The translations under genes and the position numbers were made by a program. 23,509 bases of DNA, taken from CAVXFS01 sp049582805. GTDB lineage: Bacteria > Pseudomonadota > Gammaproteobacteria > Burkholderiales > Gallionellaceae. Every line of letters starts with the position of its first letter. The first letter of the stretch is position 1. The stretch spans positions 1 through 23,509 of the forward strand of contig JBAUUR010000006.1 in the NCBI GenBank assembly GCA_049582805.1, given 5' to 3'. The notes beneath the pieces are model-generated. The model did no database searches, was not told where the DNA came from, and saw only the letters and a program-made list of their open reading frames with translations. This document shows positions 23,462 to 23,509 of the stretch, one piece after another.

Positions 23462-23509
23462 ATGGTTTTGAAGAGAATGGTACGCGCGTTGTTCAAACGC
23501 TGTGCTGCC
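23462..23509 (+). CDS. Possible start of a gene running off the right edge
   Basis: ATG 23462 opens a frame (MVLKRMVRALFKRCAA) that continues to the window end. The basic, hydrophobic N-terminus could belong to a membrane or regulatory protein, but only 16 codons are visible and no clear ribosome-binding site precedes it. Confidence 0.2.
   Translation, partial: MVLKRMVRALFKRCAA

Overview
The window looks like a chromosomal segment of a betaproteobacterium, most likely of the Nitrosomonadales/Gallionellaceae kind. This is an inference from gene order (trmJ-cysE-iscRSUA-hscBA-fdx-iscX), the DhnA-type class I aldolase, the protein sequences and the moderately high GC content. No rRNA or tRNA gene was seen to fix the taxonomy.

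Left part (1-4386, minus strand). suhB and mutS form a tight pair. Downstream of mutS lies a two-gene unit: a 161-residue protein of unknown function, overlapped by a second gene that runs off the left edge. The second gene's product carries an R-x6-H motif of the HEPN type, so this may be a small defence or toxin-like module. mutS carries two perfect, oppositely oriented 39-bp copies of a repeat. Each is exactly 13 codons and in frame, adding two proline/arginine-rich segments to the protein.

Central part (4570-13554, plus strand). trmJ overlaps cysE (serine acetyltransferase, cysteine supply). A very clear IscR-type site fused to a consensus-like promoter sits over the cysE stop codon and precedes iscR-iscS-iscU-iscA-hscB-hscA-fdx-iscX, a complete ISC iron-sulfur cluster assembly operon with all ligand and catalytic residues at their canonical numbers. 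dsbB is translationally coupled to iscX (TAATG), placing a disulfide-bond enzyme at the end of the ISC operon. Two intergenic hairpins built from short direct repeats lie inside the operon (iscS/iscU and hscB/hscA). A class I fructose-bisphosphate aldolase follows.

Right-central part (13555-20353). A perfect 32-bp palindrome separates the aldolase gene from two small minus-strand genes: a secreted Arg/Asp-rich protein and a DUF3309-like 52-residue membrane peptide. About 630 bp without convincing genes follow. Next comes a five-gene ABC exporter operon of the YbhGFSR type: membrane fusion protein, two separate ATPases and two ABC-2 permeases. The two ATPases have complementary deviations in their nucleotide-site motifs.

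Right end (20354-23509). A minus-strand gene encodes a Wzz/GumC-type polysaccharide co-polymerase fused, after its second membrane segment, to a domain resembling a tyrosine recombinase that has lost its catalytic arginines. This is the most unusual object in the window. Upstream of it are decayed mobile and defence debris: a frameshifted ISL3-family transposase tail whose terminal repeat may supply the -35 of the Wzz fusion's promoter, and the 3' end of a type I restriction specificity gene (hsdS).
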